From Dermabacter sp. (GTDB lineage: Bacteria; Actinomycetota; Actinomycetes; Actinomycetales; Dermabacteraceae): 64,000 nt of DNA. The stretch spans positions 227,484-291,483 of the forward strand of contig JAUNTX010000001.1 in NCBI GenBank assembly GCA_030538475.1, in the 5' to 3' direction. A program made the translations under genes and the position numbers. Shown piece by piece: positions 25,379 to 34,284 of this stretch; position 1 is the first letter of the stretch, and the number at the start of each line of letters is the position of its first letter. The notes under the pieces are model-generated. The model was not told where the DNA came from. It ran no database searches and saw nothing but the letters and a program-made list of their open reading frames with translations.

Positions 25379-26694
25379 GTGGGCCGCACACCCGTTTCTA
25401 CGTGGCCCGGCTCGCGGGAACGAGCCTGTTCGATCCCATCGGGGATCGGATCGGGAAGATCCGCGACGTGGTCCTCGTGCCGCAGCAGGGGCGGGCCGCG
25501 CGCGCCGTCGGCTTCGTGGTCGAGGTCCCGGGCAAGAAGCGTATTTTCCTGCCCACTACGAAGGTCACGTCGATTTCGACGGGGCAGGTCATTACCGACG
25601 GCGCCCTGAACCTGCGGCGTTTCGAGATGCGCAAGAGCGAGATGCTCGCCATCGGCGATCTGCTCGAGCGCACGGTGACGCTCAACGACGGCACGGGCAC
25701 CGCGACGGTCGAGGACATCGCGCTCGAGTTGCAGCCGCGCACGAAGGAATGGGAGATCACCCGCCTGCACGTGCGCCGCACTAAGGGAGGTGGCGCGCTG
25801 TCCAAGCTCGTGGCGCGCTCCGAAACCCTCACGGTCAACGTGCAGGACGTGTCGGGCCTGTTCGGCACGCAGGCCCAGCAGTCGGCGCAGCTGCTCCTGG
25901 CCTCCTATTCCGATCTGAAGCCCGCGGACCTGGCGGAGATCATTCAGGAGATGGAGCCGAAGCGGCGCGTGGACCTCGTGCGCGAGCTGTCCAACGAACG
26001 CCTCGCGTGGGTGCTCGAGGAACTGCCCGAAGACACGCGCGTCGAGGTCATGCAGGCCATCGAGTCGGAGCGGGCCGCCGATGTCCTGGACGTCATGGAC
26101 CCGGACGATGCCGCGGACCTGCTGCAAGAGCTGCCGGAGACGGTGGGCCAGGACCTCCTGGAGCGGATGGAGCCGGAGGAGGCGGCCGACGTGCGCCGCC
26201 TGCTCGCCTACGACGAATACACGGCCGGTGGCCTCATGACCACCGAGCCGATCATCGTCGCGCCGGAAACGCCCGTGGCGCACTGCCTGGCCCTCGTGTC
26301 CCGCCAGGAGCTCTCGCCCGCGCTCGCCTCGACCGTGTACGTGTGCCGCCAGCCGCTCGAGACGCCGACGGGCCGACTGCTCGGCGGCGTACACTTCCAG
26401 CGGCTCCTGCGCGAGCGCCCCGACCGGGCCGTCGGCGAGGTGATCGACTCGGACCAGGTGACGCTCACCCCGAACACGCACCTGCACACGGTGACCCGCG
26501 AGATGGCGACCTACAATCTGGTGTCGATCCCCGTCGTGGATCACGACTCCCACCTGCTCGGCGCCGTGACCGTGGACGACGTGCTCGACCACGTGCTCCC
26601 GGAGGACTGGCGCGAGCAGGACGAGCCGGTCGCGGCCACGACCGGTCAGATTGATCTATCCGATATCGCGCGCGCGGTCCGAGACGGGAGGTAG
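25375..26694 (+). CDS. MgtE-N/CBS-domain protein lacking a channel domain
   Basis: A 439-residue soluble protein. Residues 1-75 look like a PRC-barrel (FYVARLAGTSLFDPIGDRIG), followed by a second similar stretch, then the superhelical MgtE N-domain (LAEIIQEMEPKRRVDLVREL...VMDPDDAADLL) and a CBS pair (MTTEPIIV...IPVVDHDSHLLGAVTVDDVLDH). These are the cytosolic magnesium-sensing parts of MgtE, but the membrane pore is absent. The next gene encodes a membrane DUF1003 protein that might be its partner. Overlap with the peptidase gene by four bases fixes the GTG. Confidence 0.85.
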   Translation: MSGPHTRFYVARLAGTSLFDPIGDRIGKIRDVVLVPQQGRAARAVGFVVEVPGKKRIFLPTTKVTSISTGQVITDGALNLRRFEMRKSEMLAIGDLLERTVTLNDGTGTATVEDIALELQPRTKEWEITRLHVRRTKGGGALSKLVARSETLTVNVQDVSGLFGTQAQQSAQLLLASYSDLKPADLAEIIQEMEPKRRVDLVRELSNERLAWVLEELPEDTRVEVMQAIESERAADVLDVMDPDDAADLLQELPETVGQDLLERMEPEEAADVRRLLAYDEYTAGGLMTTEPIIVAPETPVAHCLALVSRQELSPALASTVYVCRQPLETPTGRLLGGVHFQRLLRERPDRAVGEVIDSDQVTLTPNTHLHTVTREMATYNLVSIPVVDHDSHLLGAVTVDDVLDHVLPEDWREQDEPVAATTGQIDLSDIARAVRDGR

Positions 26695-26697
26695 CCC

Positions 26698-27468
26698 ATG
26701 GCAGAGCGCAAGAAGCGCCCGCAGCTGGACGATCCCGGCACGAAGCGGCGCCGCTTCCGCCTGCCCCGGTTCGGGGGGCGTTCCGAAGATAAGGACGCGT
26801 TCGGGCGGTTTGCGGAGCGCATCGCCCGCGTGATGGGCACGCCCGGCTTCCTGCTGGGCATGACCGTGTTTTGTGCGGTGTGGCTCGGCTGGAACACGCT
26901 CATGCCCGAAAGCGCGCAGTTCGATCCCCGCGCCCTCAACTACACGCTGCTCACCCTGATCCTGTCGCTCCAGGCCTCCTACGCCGCCCCGCTGCTGCTG
27001 CTCGCCCAGAACCGGCAGGACGACCGCGACCGCGTGCAGGCGGAGTCGGATCGCCAGTCGAACGAGCGGGCGCACGCCACGACGGACTTCATCACCCGCG
27101 AGATCGCCTCGCTGCGCCTCGCCGTGAACGACGTAGCCACGCGCGATTACGTGCGCGGGGAACTGCGCGATCTGCTCGATGAGCTTCAGCAGGCCGACGC
27201 GGAAGAGCCCGACGGCGCATCGGCGCCTCCCGCCTCTGGGGCCTCGACAGGCGCTGGGTCCTCGGCATCGCCCTCCCCGCTCGTGGATCACACGCCCGGG
27301 GCCGCCCACCTGCGCGACCTCGTGCGCGAGGACGTGCGGGCGGTGCTGCGCGAAGAACTGGCCGCCCTGGCCCGGCCCGCCGCGTCCGGCATTTCCGCGG
27401 CCTCCGGCTCTGCGTCGCCACCCGGAGCCGCTCACACCCCGGGCCCTACCGCGAGCGAGCAGCCGTGA
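26698..27468 (+). CDS. DUF1003 membrane protein
   Basis: A 256-residue protein with a basic N terminus, two membrane helices around residues 50-100 (GFLLGMTVFCAVWLGWN and LNYTLLTLILSLQASYAAPLLL) and the DUF1003 core ending LLLAQNRQDDRDR. A long cytosolic helical and then Ala/Ser/Pro-rich tail follows. Function is unknown. It sits three bases after the MgtE-N/CBS gene and overlaps mrp by four bases, so the three are made together. Confidence 0.87.
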   Translation: MAERKKRPQLDDPGTKRRRFRLPRFGGRSEDKDAFGRFAERIARVMGTPGFLLGMTVFCAVWLGWNTLMPESAQFDPRALNYTLLTLILSLQASYAAPLLLLAQNRQDDRDRVQAESDRQSNERAHATTDFITREIASLRLAVNDVATRDYVRGELRDLLDELQQADAEEPDGASAPPASGASTGAGSSASPSPLVDHTPGAAHLRDLVREDVRAVLREELAALARPAASGISAASGSASPPGAAHTPGPTASEQP

Positions 27469-28583
27469 CGCATCCCCTTCTGGGCGACGTGCAGCGCGCG
27501 CTCGCGCGCGTGATCGACCCGGAGATCGGCCGCCCCATCACCGAGGTGGGCATGGTCGAGGCCGTGCGCGTAGACGAGGAGGGGATCGCGCACGTGGACC
27601 TCCTCATGACAATTGCCGGGTGCCCCATGCGCCAGCGGATCGAGAAGGACGCGGCCGAGGCCGTGGCCACGGTCGAGGGCCTGAGCGAGGTCCGGGTGAA
27701 CTCCGGGACCATGAGCGCCGAGCAGCGTGCCGCCCTCATCGAACGCTTGCGTTCGGAGCGCCGCGAGAACCCGTTCGCGCGCGCGGGCTCCCTCACGCGC
27801 GTCCTCGCCATTTCTTCGGGCAAGGGCGGGGTGGGCAAGTCCACCGTGACGGCGAACCTGGCCGCCGCCCTCGCGCGCCTCGGCTACAGCGTGGGCGTGC
27901 TCGATGCGGACATTCACGGCTTCTCGATGCCGGGCATGTTCGGCATCACCGACCAACCCACCAAGGTCAACGACCTGCTCATGCCGCCCGCGGCCCACGG
28001 GGTCAAGGTGGTCTCGATCGGCATGTTCGTGCCCGACGGCCAGGCCGTCGTGTGGCGCGGTCCGAAGATGCACCGCACTATCGAACAGTTCGCGACCGAC
28101 GTGTTCTGGGGCGACCTCGATATGCTCCTGCTCGACCTGCCGCCCGGGACCGGCGACGTGGCCATCTCCGTGGCCCAGGTGCTGCCCACAGCCGAACTCG
28201 TCGTGGTCACGACCCCTAATTCTTCGGCCTCCGACGTGGCGCTGCGCATCGGCTCGCTCGCCCGCTCGACCCGGCAGTCCATCATCGGCGTGGTCGAGAA
28301 CATGAGCTGGCTCGACATGCCCGGTGGCGAGCGCGTGGAAGTGTTCGGTCACGGCGGCGGCGAGCGCGTCGCCGAGCGCCTGAGCACCGAGCAGGGGCGG
28401 GAAGTGCCGCTACTCGGTCAGGTCCCGCTCGAGATGGAGGTGCGGGAGGGGGCCGACGGCGGCGTGCCCATCGTTGTTTCGGATCCCGAGTCGCCTGCGG
28501 CGAGGGAACTGATGAGGATCGCCTCGGCGCTCGCGGCGCCGCGAGGTCTTGCAGGCAGGAAGCTCCCCCTCAGCCTCGCGTGA
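27465..28583 (+). CDS. mrp: Mrp/ApbC Fe-S cluster carrier ATPase
   Basis: A 372-residue protein: N-terminal MIP18 (DUF59) domain with TIAGCPM, then a deviant Walker A SSGKGGVGKS near residue 115, DADIHGFS and LLLDLPPGTGD. Mrp proteins bind and pass on 4Fe-4S clusters. The usual CxxC after VENMS is missing; the segment reads VENMSWLDMPGGERVEVFG, so cluster binding, if any, must use other ligands such as the Cys in TIAGCPM. The GTG overlaps the DUF1003 stop. It ends three bases from the convergent tatB. Confidence 0.88.
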   Translation: MTHPLLGDVQRALARVIDPEIGRPITEVGMVEAVRVDEEGIAHVDLLMTIAGCPMRQRIEKDAAEAVATVEGLSEVRVNSGTMSAEQRAALIERLRSERRENPFARAGSLTRVLAISSGKGGVGKSTVTANLAAALARLGYSVGVLDADIHGFSMPGMFGITDQPTKVNDLLMPPAAHGVKVVSIGMFVPDGQAVVWRGPKMHRTIEQFATDVFWGDLDMLLLDLPPGTGDVAISVAQVLPTAELVVVTTPNSSASDVALRIGSLARSTRQSIIGVVENMSWLDMPGGERVEVFGHGGGERVAERLSTEQGREVPLLGQVPLEMEVREGADGGVPIVVSDPESPAARELMRIASALAAPRGLAGRKLPLSLA

Positions 28584-28586
28584 AGC

Positions 28587-28991
28587 TCAGGTGGCTTCGG
28601 GATCGAACGGGGTCGACTTCGCGCTGTCGCTGCCCGAGGAGGCGCTCGCGGCCGCGCCCACGGCGGCGGCACCGGTCACGGCGCTCGCTGTCGCCGAAGT
28701 CGAGGACTTCACCACGTCGCCGAAGTCGCGGATGTCCTCTTCGAGGCCCGTGGAATCCCACGCCTCGCGGATGATTTTGCGCGGATCGTACTGGCGCGGA
28801 TCGTACTTCTTGAGGTCATCAACGGCGATGCCCATTTCGTCTTCGATGGTGGCCTTCGACTGATCCGCCCACCGGCGCACGTCGCGGATCCAGCCCATCG
28901 CGCGCTGGGTGTACTCGGGCAGCCGCTGCGGGCCGATCAGGACGACGAAGAGGAGCACGATGATGACGAATTCCCATCCGCCGATCCCCAT
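28587..28991 (-). CDS. tatB: Sec-independent (Tat) translocase subunit TatB
   Basis: A 134-residue protein with one N-terminal membrane helix (WEFVIIVLLFVVLIGPQRLPEY), the GPxRLPE hinge and an amphipathic helix, then a Ser/Ala-rich tail. With TatA and TatC it moves folded twin-arginine proteins across the membrane. The ATG at 28991 puts the glycine-rich MGIGGWEF start right at the helix; a GTG at 29009 with AGGTGG in front is a reasonable alternative adding six residues. Divergent from the O-methyltransferase gene. Confidence 0.87.
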   Translation of the reverse strand: MGIGGWEFVIIVLLFVVLIGPQRLPEYTQRAMGWIRDVRRWADQSKATIEDEMGIAVDDLKKYDPRQYDPRKIIREAWDSTGLEEDIRDFGDVVKSSTSATASAVTGAAAVGAAASASSGSDSAKSTPFDPEAT

Positions 28992-29155
28992 GAAAGTTCC
29001 GCCGGTCACGCATCCACCTGAGTCTCGAGTACCGATATAGCCCCGCCATTATTGCACGCTCGCATGGGAGGGATCGGGCCCCCAGATCGGGCCCCGCGAG
29101 GACGCGCGCGGCGGTGGTTTACGCTGGTGGCCACACCAGGAAAGGGGGCCGAACG

Positions 29156-29812
29156 ATGGCTTCAGGCAAGATCGCGAGCTGGGCTTTTGGCGAGGAGTTC
29201 CCAGGCGAACTGCCCGCGACCGACGGCCCCGATGCGGTTGAGCGCGCCCGCGAGCGCGGCAGCGCCCTCGGCGTCGCCCCCCTGCTCCCTGGAGCGGCCA
29301 CGCACCTGCGCACGAGCGCAGCGATGCTGAACGCCTCGAGCGTGGTGGAAGTGGGGACGGGCACCGGGGTGGGCTCCCTGCACCTGCTGAGCGGCATGGC
29401 CCCGGACGGGGTGCTGACCACGATCGATCCCGAGCCGGAGAATCACCGCGTGGCGCGGCTCGCCTTCGCCGAGGCGCGGGTGGCGCCCGGGCGGGTGCGC
29501 ACCATCGGGGGCCGGCCCAGCGCGGTCCTGGCCCGGCTCACGCCCGGGGCGTACGACATGGTGGTGCTGTGGGCGGCGCATCCCGAGATCGAGACCCTGA
29601 CGGAACTCGCGCGGAGGCTGCTGCGCCCCGGAGGCGTCCTCATCATCCTCAACGTGCTCCACCACGACCGGGTGGCCGATCCGACCCGCCGCGATGAGAC
29701 GACCGCGCGGGTGCGGGCGCTGCTGCGCTCGCTCGCGAGCGACGAATCGCTCGTGGCCTCGCTGTCTCCCGCGGGCGACGGGATCCTCACCGCGGTCACG
29801 GCCCGCCGCTGA
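29156..29812 (+). CDS. O-methyltransferase (class I, family 3)
   Basis: A 218-residue SAM-dependent methyltransferase with motif I VVEVGTGTGVGSLHLL near residue 62, an acidic TTIDPEPENHRVA strand end and GAYDMVVLWAAHPE. It resembles the actinobacterial O-methyltransferase Rv1220c, also near tatB. Substrate unknown. ATG after AAAGGGGG. Confidence 0.82.
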   Translation: MASGKIASWAFGEEFPGELPATDGPDAVERARERGSALGVAPLLPGAATHLRTSAAMLNASSVVEVGTGTGVGSLHLLSGMAPDGVLTTIDPEPENHRVARLAFAEARVAPGRVRTIGGRPSAVLARLTPGAYDMVVLWAAHPEIETLTELARRLLRPGGVLIILNVLHHDRVADPTRRDETTARVRALLRSLASDESLVASLSPAGDGILTAVTARR

Positions 29813-29853
29813 CGAGGGCGCACGGCATGAGACACACAGCGCACAGCGCTAGG

Positions 29854-29900
29854 TGCCCTGCACCAGGGCAGAGATAAGGCCGGGCACGAGGCCCGGCCTT
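29854..29900. terminator. paired hairpins between convergent genes
   Basis: A 7-bp hairpin (29854-29870) and a 10-bp hairpin (AAGGCCGGGC, loop ACGAG, GCCCGGCCTT; 29876-29900) lie between the O-methyltransferase and DUF3117 stops. The second is symmetric and should work in both directions, though the T-run is weak. Confidence 0.65.
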
Positions 29901-29919
29901 GTCTGCCGTCGGGGAGGTG

Positions 29920-30090
29920 TCAGTCCTTCACGACTCCGGAGAGCGCGTCCCTGAGAGCCTTCGCTTCGTCGGCGGTGATCTCTACGACCAAGCGGCCACC
30001 TCCTTCAAGTGGAACCCGCATGATCAGGCTGCGCGACTCTTCGGTGACTTCCAGTGGACCGTCGCCGGTGCGTGGTTTCATTGCCGCCAT
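29920..30090 (-). CDS. DUF3117 family protein
   Basis: A 56-residue protein starting MAAMKPRTGDGPLEVT and ending in an EAKALRDAL helix, nearly the whole DUF3117 consensus. Highly conserved across actinobacteria (Rv1211-like) with no known function. The ATG at 30090 follows GAGAGGGG. It lies 82 bases downstream of the LOG gene stop's far side on the same strand, with its own upstream gap, so it may have its own promoter. Confidence 0.9.
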   Translation of the reverse strand: MAAMKPRTGDGPLEVTEESRSLIMRVPLEGGGRLVVEITADEAKALRDALSGVVKD

Positions 30091-30172
30091 TGGTCTGTGC
30101 CCCTCTCGTGGCAATTAATCGAACTCCCCCAGTATTTCACCTTTTCGTCCCGATTGCTAAGATTCGCGCACA

Positions 30173-30943
30173 TCACGCCGTCGGGGCGCCCTCCGGCCGC
30201 TGGAAAACCTCGCACGTGTCCCGCAGGACCGCGAGGGCATCCTCGGCGGTATCGACCAGGTGGATGAGGTCGGTGTCGCCCGCGGAAATGTAGCCGTAGT
30301 CGGCGACCGTGCCTTCGAGCCAGTCCAGGAGGCCGCGCCAGTAGTCGGAGCCCACGAGGATGAGGGGGAACTTCTTGATCTTGTGGGTCTGGATGAGGCA
30401 CAGCGCCTCGAACAGTTCATCGAACGTGCCGAAGCCGCCCGGAAGCACCACGAAGGCCTGGGAATATTTGACGAAGACGGTCTTGCGGGCGAAGAAATAG
30501 CGGAAGTTGACGCCGAGTTCCACGAACTCGTTCATGCCCTGTTCGAAGGGCAGTTCGATGCCAAGGCCCACGCTCGTGGTGCCCGACTCGACCGCGCCGC
30601 GGTTGCCGGCCTCCATGATGCCGGGGCCGCCACCCGTGATGACCGCGAGGCCCATCTCCCCGATCCCCTTGGCCAGCTGCCGTGCGAGCTCGTAGTGCGG
30701 GTGGTCCTTCGGGGTGCGAGCCGATCCGAACAGGGCCACCGCGGGGCCGAGTTCGGCGAGCGCGCCAAAGCCCTCCACGAACTCCGATTGAATGCGCATC
30801 ACGCGCCACGGGTCCGTGTGGACCCAGTCGCCCTTGCTCGGCGATTCGAGCAGGCGCTGATCGGTGGTGTCGCTGGGCAGTTCTTTGCCGCGCAGGACCA
30901 CGGGGCCTTTGCGGTAGTCACGGTCGTTGATGGGTGTGTTCAT
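30173..30943 (-). CDS. LOG family protein (cytokinin riboside 5'-monophosphate phosphoribohydrolase-like)
   Basis: A 256-residue Rossmann-like LOG protein with GGGPGIMEAGNRGA and PGGFGTFDELFEAL, the two loops forming the nucleotide site. Family members cleave the N-glycosidic bond of nucleoside monophosphates; the mycobacterial relative Rv1205 releases cytokinins. A TACGCT box at 30951-30956, seven bases upstream of the ATG, suggests a leaderless transcript. It lies downstream of dapE on the same strand. Confidence 0.88.
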   Translation of the reverse strand: MNTPINDRDYRKGPVVLRGKELPSDTTDQRLLESPSKGDWVHTDPWRVMRIQSEFVEGFGALAELGPAVALFGSARTPKDHPHYELARQLAKGIGEMGLAVITGGGPGIMEAGNRGAVESGTTSVGLGIELPFEQGMNEFVELGVNFRYFFARKTVFVKYSQAFVVLPGGFGTFDELFEALCLIQTHKIKKFPLILVGSDYWRGLLDWLEGTVADYGYISAGDTDLIHLVDTAEDALAVLRDTCEVFQRPEGAPTA

Positions 30944-31003
30944 GCCGAGAAGCGTACGCGGCCCAGGTGAAGCGCAGGTGAAGGCACATGCGGGCCGCCC
31001 TCC

Positions 31004-32209
31004 CTAAGCGCTGAGGAATCGCTCGAGGGCGTCGTAGCAGGTGTCCAGGTCGCTCACCGGGATGTGTTCGTCGTCCGTGTGGGCGAGGAGCGGGTCGCCG
31101 GGGCCGAAGTTGACGGCGGGGGTGCCGAGCGCGGAGAACCGCGCGACATCGGTCCAGCCCTGCTTCGCGCTGACCGTCACGGTGTCGCCGAGAACCGACA
31201 GGAGGTCGCGCGCGGGCGCGCTGTGCAGGCCGGGCAGCGCCCCTTCGGCCACGTCGGTCACGCGAATGTCGAGGTCGAGCCCGTCGAAGACGTCGCGGAC
31301 GTGGGCCTCGGCCTCGGCGGCGGAGGTGTCGGGGGCGAAGCGGTAATTGACGCTCATGTGGGCCGCATCGGGGATGACGTTGCCCGCGATGCCGCCGCCG
31401 ATAGCTACGGCGTTGAGGCATTCGCGGAACTCCAGCCCGTCGATCACGGCCGTGCGCGGCTCGTAGACCGCGAGGCGCGTGAGCGCGTCGGCGAGGCCGT
31501 GGACCGCGTTCTTGCCCACCCAGGCGCGGGCGGAGTGCGCGGCCACGCCCGAGGCGCGCACGTCGAGGCGCATGGTGCCCTTGCAGCCGCCTTCGATCCC
31601 CGCGGAGGTGGGTTCGCCGAGGATCGCGAAATCGGCGGCAAGGTACTCGGGCTTCTCGCGGGCGATGCGCGTGAGGGAGTTGAGTTCGCTCGCCACTTCC
31701 TCGTGGTCGTAGAAGATCCACGTGAGGTCGTGGCGGGGCTCATCGAGGGCCAGGGCGAGGCTCAGCAGGACGGCCACGCCGCCCTTCATGTCGCACGTGC
31801 CGCGGCCGACGAGTTCCTGCACGCCGTCGCGCTCGCGCAGCGTGCTCGGCAGGTTATCCGCGACGGGCACCGTGTCAAGGTGACCTGCGAGCAGGACTCG
31901 GCTCTCGTGCCCGAGGTGTGTGCGGGCGATGACCGTATCGCCGTCGCGCACCACGTCGAGGTGCGGCGCTGTGCGCAACGTCGCCTCCACGGCGTCCGCG
32001 AGCCGCTTTTCGTTGCCGGAGACCGATTCGATGTCGACGATCTGGCGGGTGAGGGCTAGGAGCCCCGCGGCGGCATCGAGTGGGGTGGTCTCCGGCTCCG
32101 CAGCGCTCATGTGCTCCGCGGCGCTCTCCGGCTGCGCAGGGCTCACCGGCTCCGCGGCGCTCACGGGACGCAGAAGGGTGGGGGCGTTGTCTACCTCGGG
32201 ATCGCTCAT
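31004..32209 (-). CDS. dapE: succinyl-diaminopimelate desuccinylase
   Basis: A 401-residue M20 zinc enzyme that hydrolyses N-succinyl-diaminopimelate in lysine and cell-wall synthesis. Zinc and catalytic motifs: LLAGHLDTVPV, GRGTCDMKGG, IFYDHEEVASELN and the final HTDDEHIP. The first 45 residues are an Ala/Glu/Pro-rich extension ([PH]xSAAE-type repeats) from an 18-bp DNA repeat; the normal enzyme begins around LDAAAGLLALTRQIVDIESVSG. TAGACT at 32216-32221, six bases upstream of the ATG, supports this start, so the extension is probably made. Confidence 0.92.
   Translation of the reverse strand: MSDPEVDNAPTLLRPVSAAEPVSPAQPESAAEHMSAAEPETTPLDAAAGLLALTRQIVDIESVSGNEKRLADAVEATLRTAPHLDVVRDGDTVIARTHLGHESRVLLAGHLDTVPVADNLPSTLRERDGVQELVGRGTCDMKGGVAVLLSLALALDEPRHDLTWIFYDHEEVASELNSLTRIAREKPEYLAADFAILGEPTSAGIEGGCKGTMRLDVRASGVAAHSARAWVGKNAVHGLADALTRLAVYEPRTAVIDGLEFRECLNAVAIGGGIAGNVIPDAAHMSVNYRFAPDTSAAEAEAHVRDVFDGLDLDIRVTDVAEGALPGLHSAPARDLLSVLGDTVTVSAKQGWTDVARFSALGTPAVNFGPGDPLLAHTDDEHIPVSDLDTCYDALERFLSA
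32097..32168. repeat. four imperfect 18-bp tandem repeats in dapE
   Basis: Units at 32097-32114, 32115-32132, 32133-32150 and 32151-32168 (TCCGCGGCGCTCWCSGGM-like) encode six-residue steps such as PVSAAE and HMSAAE. A related 18-mer (TGCGCGGTGCTCACGGGG) lies near 32360 in the neighbouring gene. Confidence 0.75.
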
Positions 32210-32218
32210 GCCACCAGT

Positions 32219-34105
32219 CTACGAGGGGCCCGCTCCCGCGCCTGAGCCCGACCGCGAGGCGAGGTGTCCGTGCACGCCGAGCGCCTCGCGCGCGGCCCGC
32301 TCCGCGAGGATGAGCAGGGGCGCGGCCGTGCCCGGTTCGGCCGTGATCGCGCTGCCCGGCTGCGCGGTGCTCACGGGGACGCCAAGGAACAGGCGCGTCG
32401 TGAAGACCCGGCCGTCGCGCGCGACGGGAAACAGGGTGTCGGCCACGTCGATGCTGCCGGTCGCGGGCCCTTCCTCGCCGTCGCTCGGCCCGAACGCCGC
32501 CGTCTCTCCGCCGAGCCGCGCCTCGCGGACCTCCCCGCGCTCCGCGAGGGCCCGCACGAGGGGGCTCTGGCACGCGGTGAGATCCACGGAGGGCAGGTGG
32601 GCGGCGAAGAACGCGTCGGCCATCCGGGGCGGGGCGTCGCCTCCGCCACGCACCGTGAAGAGGCCGTCGGCATCGTCACCGTGCACACTCATGCCGGGCC
32701 CCGTGAACTCCACGAGTCCCGCCTCGGCGAGCGCGAGCAGTTGCCGCGCGCGCAGCAGCGGCGGCCCCGACACCCACGAGGCGAAGCAGTTTTGCCCAAA
32801 GCCGAGCCATTCGCGAAGGAACGACCCGGGCGTGAGGGCGCCGCGGCTCACGAGGAGGTTGACCTGGCGCCGCACGGCGGTGAGGACCCGGTACACGAGG
32901 AGCGCTCGCTCGTCGGCGGGCGCCGACGCCTCCTGGACGCTGAGCCGCAACTGATCGAGGGTGCGCTCATGTGCCCTCGCGGCCTCGTTCGCACGCCTGC
33001 CAAGCGGGAACAGGCGCTCGCCAATCGCGGAGTCCTCGGCGTCCTCCACGAACCCCGCGTCGGTGAGCGCGAGGGCGAGTTCGGCCCTGATGAGCGGCAC
33101 GATATCGGCCTCGTACTCGACCCCGCCGCGCCGGCGCACGCACGCGGCCACGGCCTCGTCGCTCAGAACGCGCGGCACGTACGGCGCGGGCGTGTCATCG
33201 CCAAGATCGGGCTTCGGGCGGTACAGCATCCCGGAGCGCGAGCCCACGATCAGCGTCGCCTCGCGGCCCGACGCCCGGTAGGCGAGCCCCTCGGGCGTCT
33301 CCTCGAACCTGCCGCCCCACAGGTCCACGAACATGCCGAGGGCATCGAAGAAGTTCAACCCCATGCCCTCGACCGCGATGCGCGTGGATCCGGAAAACTG
33401 CGCGTAGTCCACGTCGAGCGGATTGTTCGGCATGGCCGACGGGAGGCCGTGCCTGAGCGCAAAGTCCACGAGCGCCCCGAGCCGAGCGTTCGGCATGGTC
33501 GGGAGGTGCCCGAGCGAGAGGATCGCGACATCGACCTCGATGGTGCGCACGTCCACGTCGGTCACGGCACCGTGGGCCCCAGCGCCTCCGTCCCCTTCGC
33601 CGCCCGCCCGGCGCACCGTGAGCACCTGCGGGCCCTCGGTGCCGCCGTGCACGTCGATCACCTCGCCGCTATGGCGCACGATACTCACGCGCGAGGCATC
33701 GGAGCGCGCCTCGGCGTCCTCGAGCACGTGCGCGAGGTAGCGGCCGTGCTCGCGGCGTGGCGCGAAGTCCGTCGGCCCATATCCCCGTCCGGCGAGGAAA
33801 GCATCGAACGTGGGCGCCTCCCCCAGGCCGGGGCCGAGCGTCGCGGCGGTCGTGGCATCGGGATACATCGTGGTCTGGCACGTGTGGGTGTTCATGAGCA
33901 GCACCTCGGACTGGTCCTCGCGCCACACCGATCCGCCCCGCCCCACGTGCGGGTCGATGACGTGGATGCTCACGTGCCCGCGCCAGTCGGGTAGCAGGCT
34001 CGCGGCCACGAGCCGTTCCACGACCGCCGTGCCGCGCGGCCCCATTCCCACCACGGCGATGTGCGTGCGCGGGCCATCGGACGTGGGGGAATTGTCGGTG
34101 CTCAT
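32219..34105 (-). CDS. FAD/NAD(P)-binding protein
   Basis: A 628-residue protein of the FAD-NAD(P)-binding family (pfam13454-like). It opens with a dinucleotide loop, HIAVVGMGPRGTAVVERL, followed by HVIDPHVGRGGSVWRE and NTHTCQTTMY; a second region ILSLGHLPTMPNA and the GSRSGMLYRPKPD loop are also typical. The reaction is unknown; relatives are often annotated as hydroxylase/adenylyltransferase. ATG at 34105 is chosen because TACAAT at 34113-34118 ends seven bases upstream. It is transcribed away from dapD and sits between dapE and dapD. Confidence 0.8.
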   Translation of the reverse strand: MSTDNSPTSDGPRTHIAVVGMGPRGTAVVERLVAASLLPDWRGHVSIHVIDPHVGRGGSVWREDQSEVLLMNTHTCQTTMYPDATTAATLGPGLGEAPTFDAFLAGRGYGPTDFAPRREHGRYLAHVLEDAEARSDASRVSIVRHSGEVIDVHGGTEGPQVLTVRRAGGEGDGGAGAHGAVTDVDVRTIEVDVAILSLGHLPTMPNARLGALVDFALRHGLPSAMPNNPLDVDYAQFSGSTRIAVEGMGLNFFDALGMFVDLWGGRFEETPEGLAYRASGREATLIVGSRSGMLYRPKPDLGDDTPAPYVPRVLSDEAVAACVRRRGGVEYEADIVPLIRAELALALTDAGFVEDAEDSAIGERLFPLGRRANEAARAHERTLDQLRLSVQEASAPADERALLVYRVLTAVRRQVNLLVSRGALTPGSFLREWLGFGQNCFASWVSGPPLLRARQLLALAEAGLVEFTGPGMSVHGDDADGLFTVRGGGDAPPRMADAFFAAHLPSVDLTACQSPLVRALAERGEVREARLGGETAAFGPSDGEEGPATGSIDVADTLFPVARDGRVFTTRLFLGVPVSTAQPGSAITAEPGTAAPLLILAERAAREALGVHGHLASRSGSGAGAGPS

Positions 34106-34284
34106 GCAGGTCATTGTAGGAAACGCGCCCGAGCACAGGCCGGGATCACCTGCCCGTCGGGGCTCCCCCGCGTGCATTCCCGTCGGCCCTTCGCGCCGCC
34201 TCGCCCGCGCGGCATCGCTCACACCCGCGCTACCCGCCCCCTGGGACGGCGGATTCCCCAAGGCTTCCTCGCTAGGGTGAGCGC

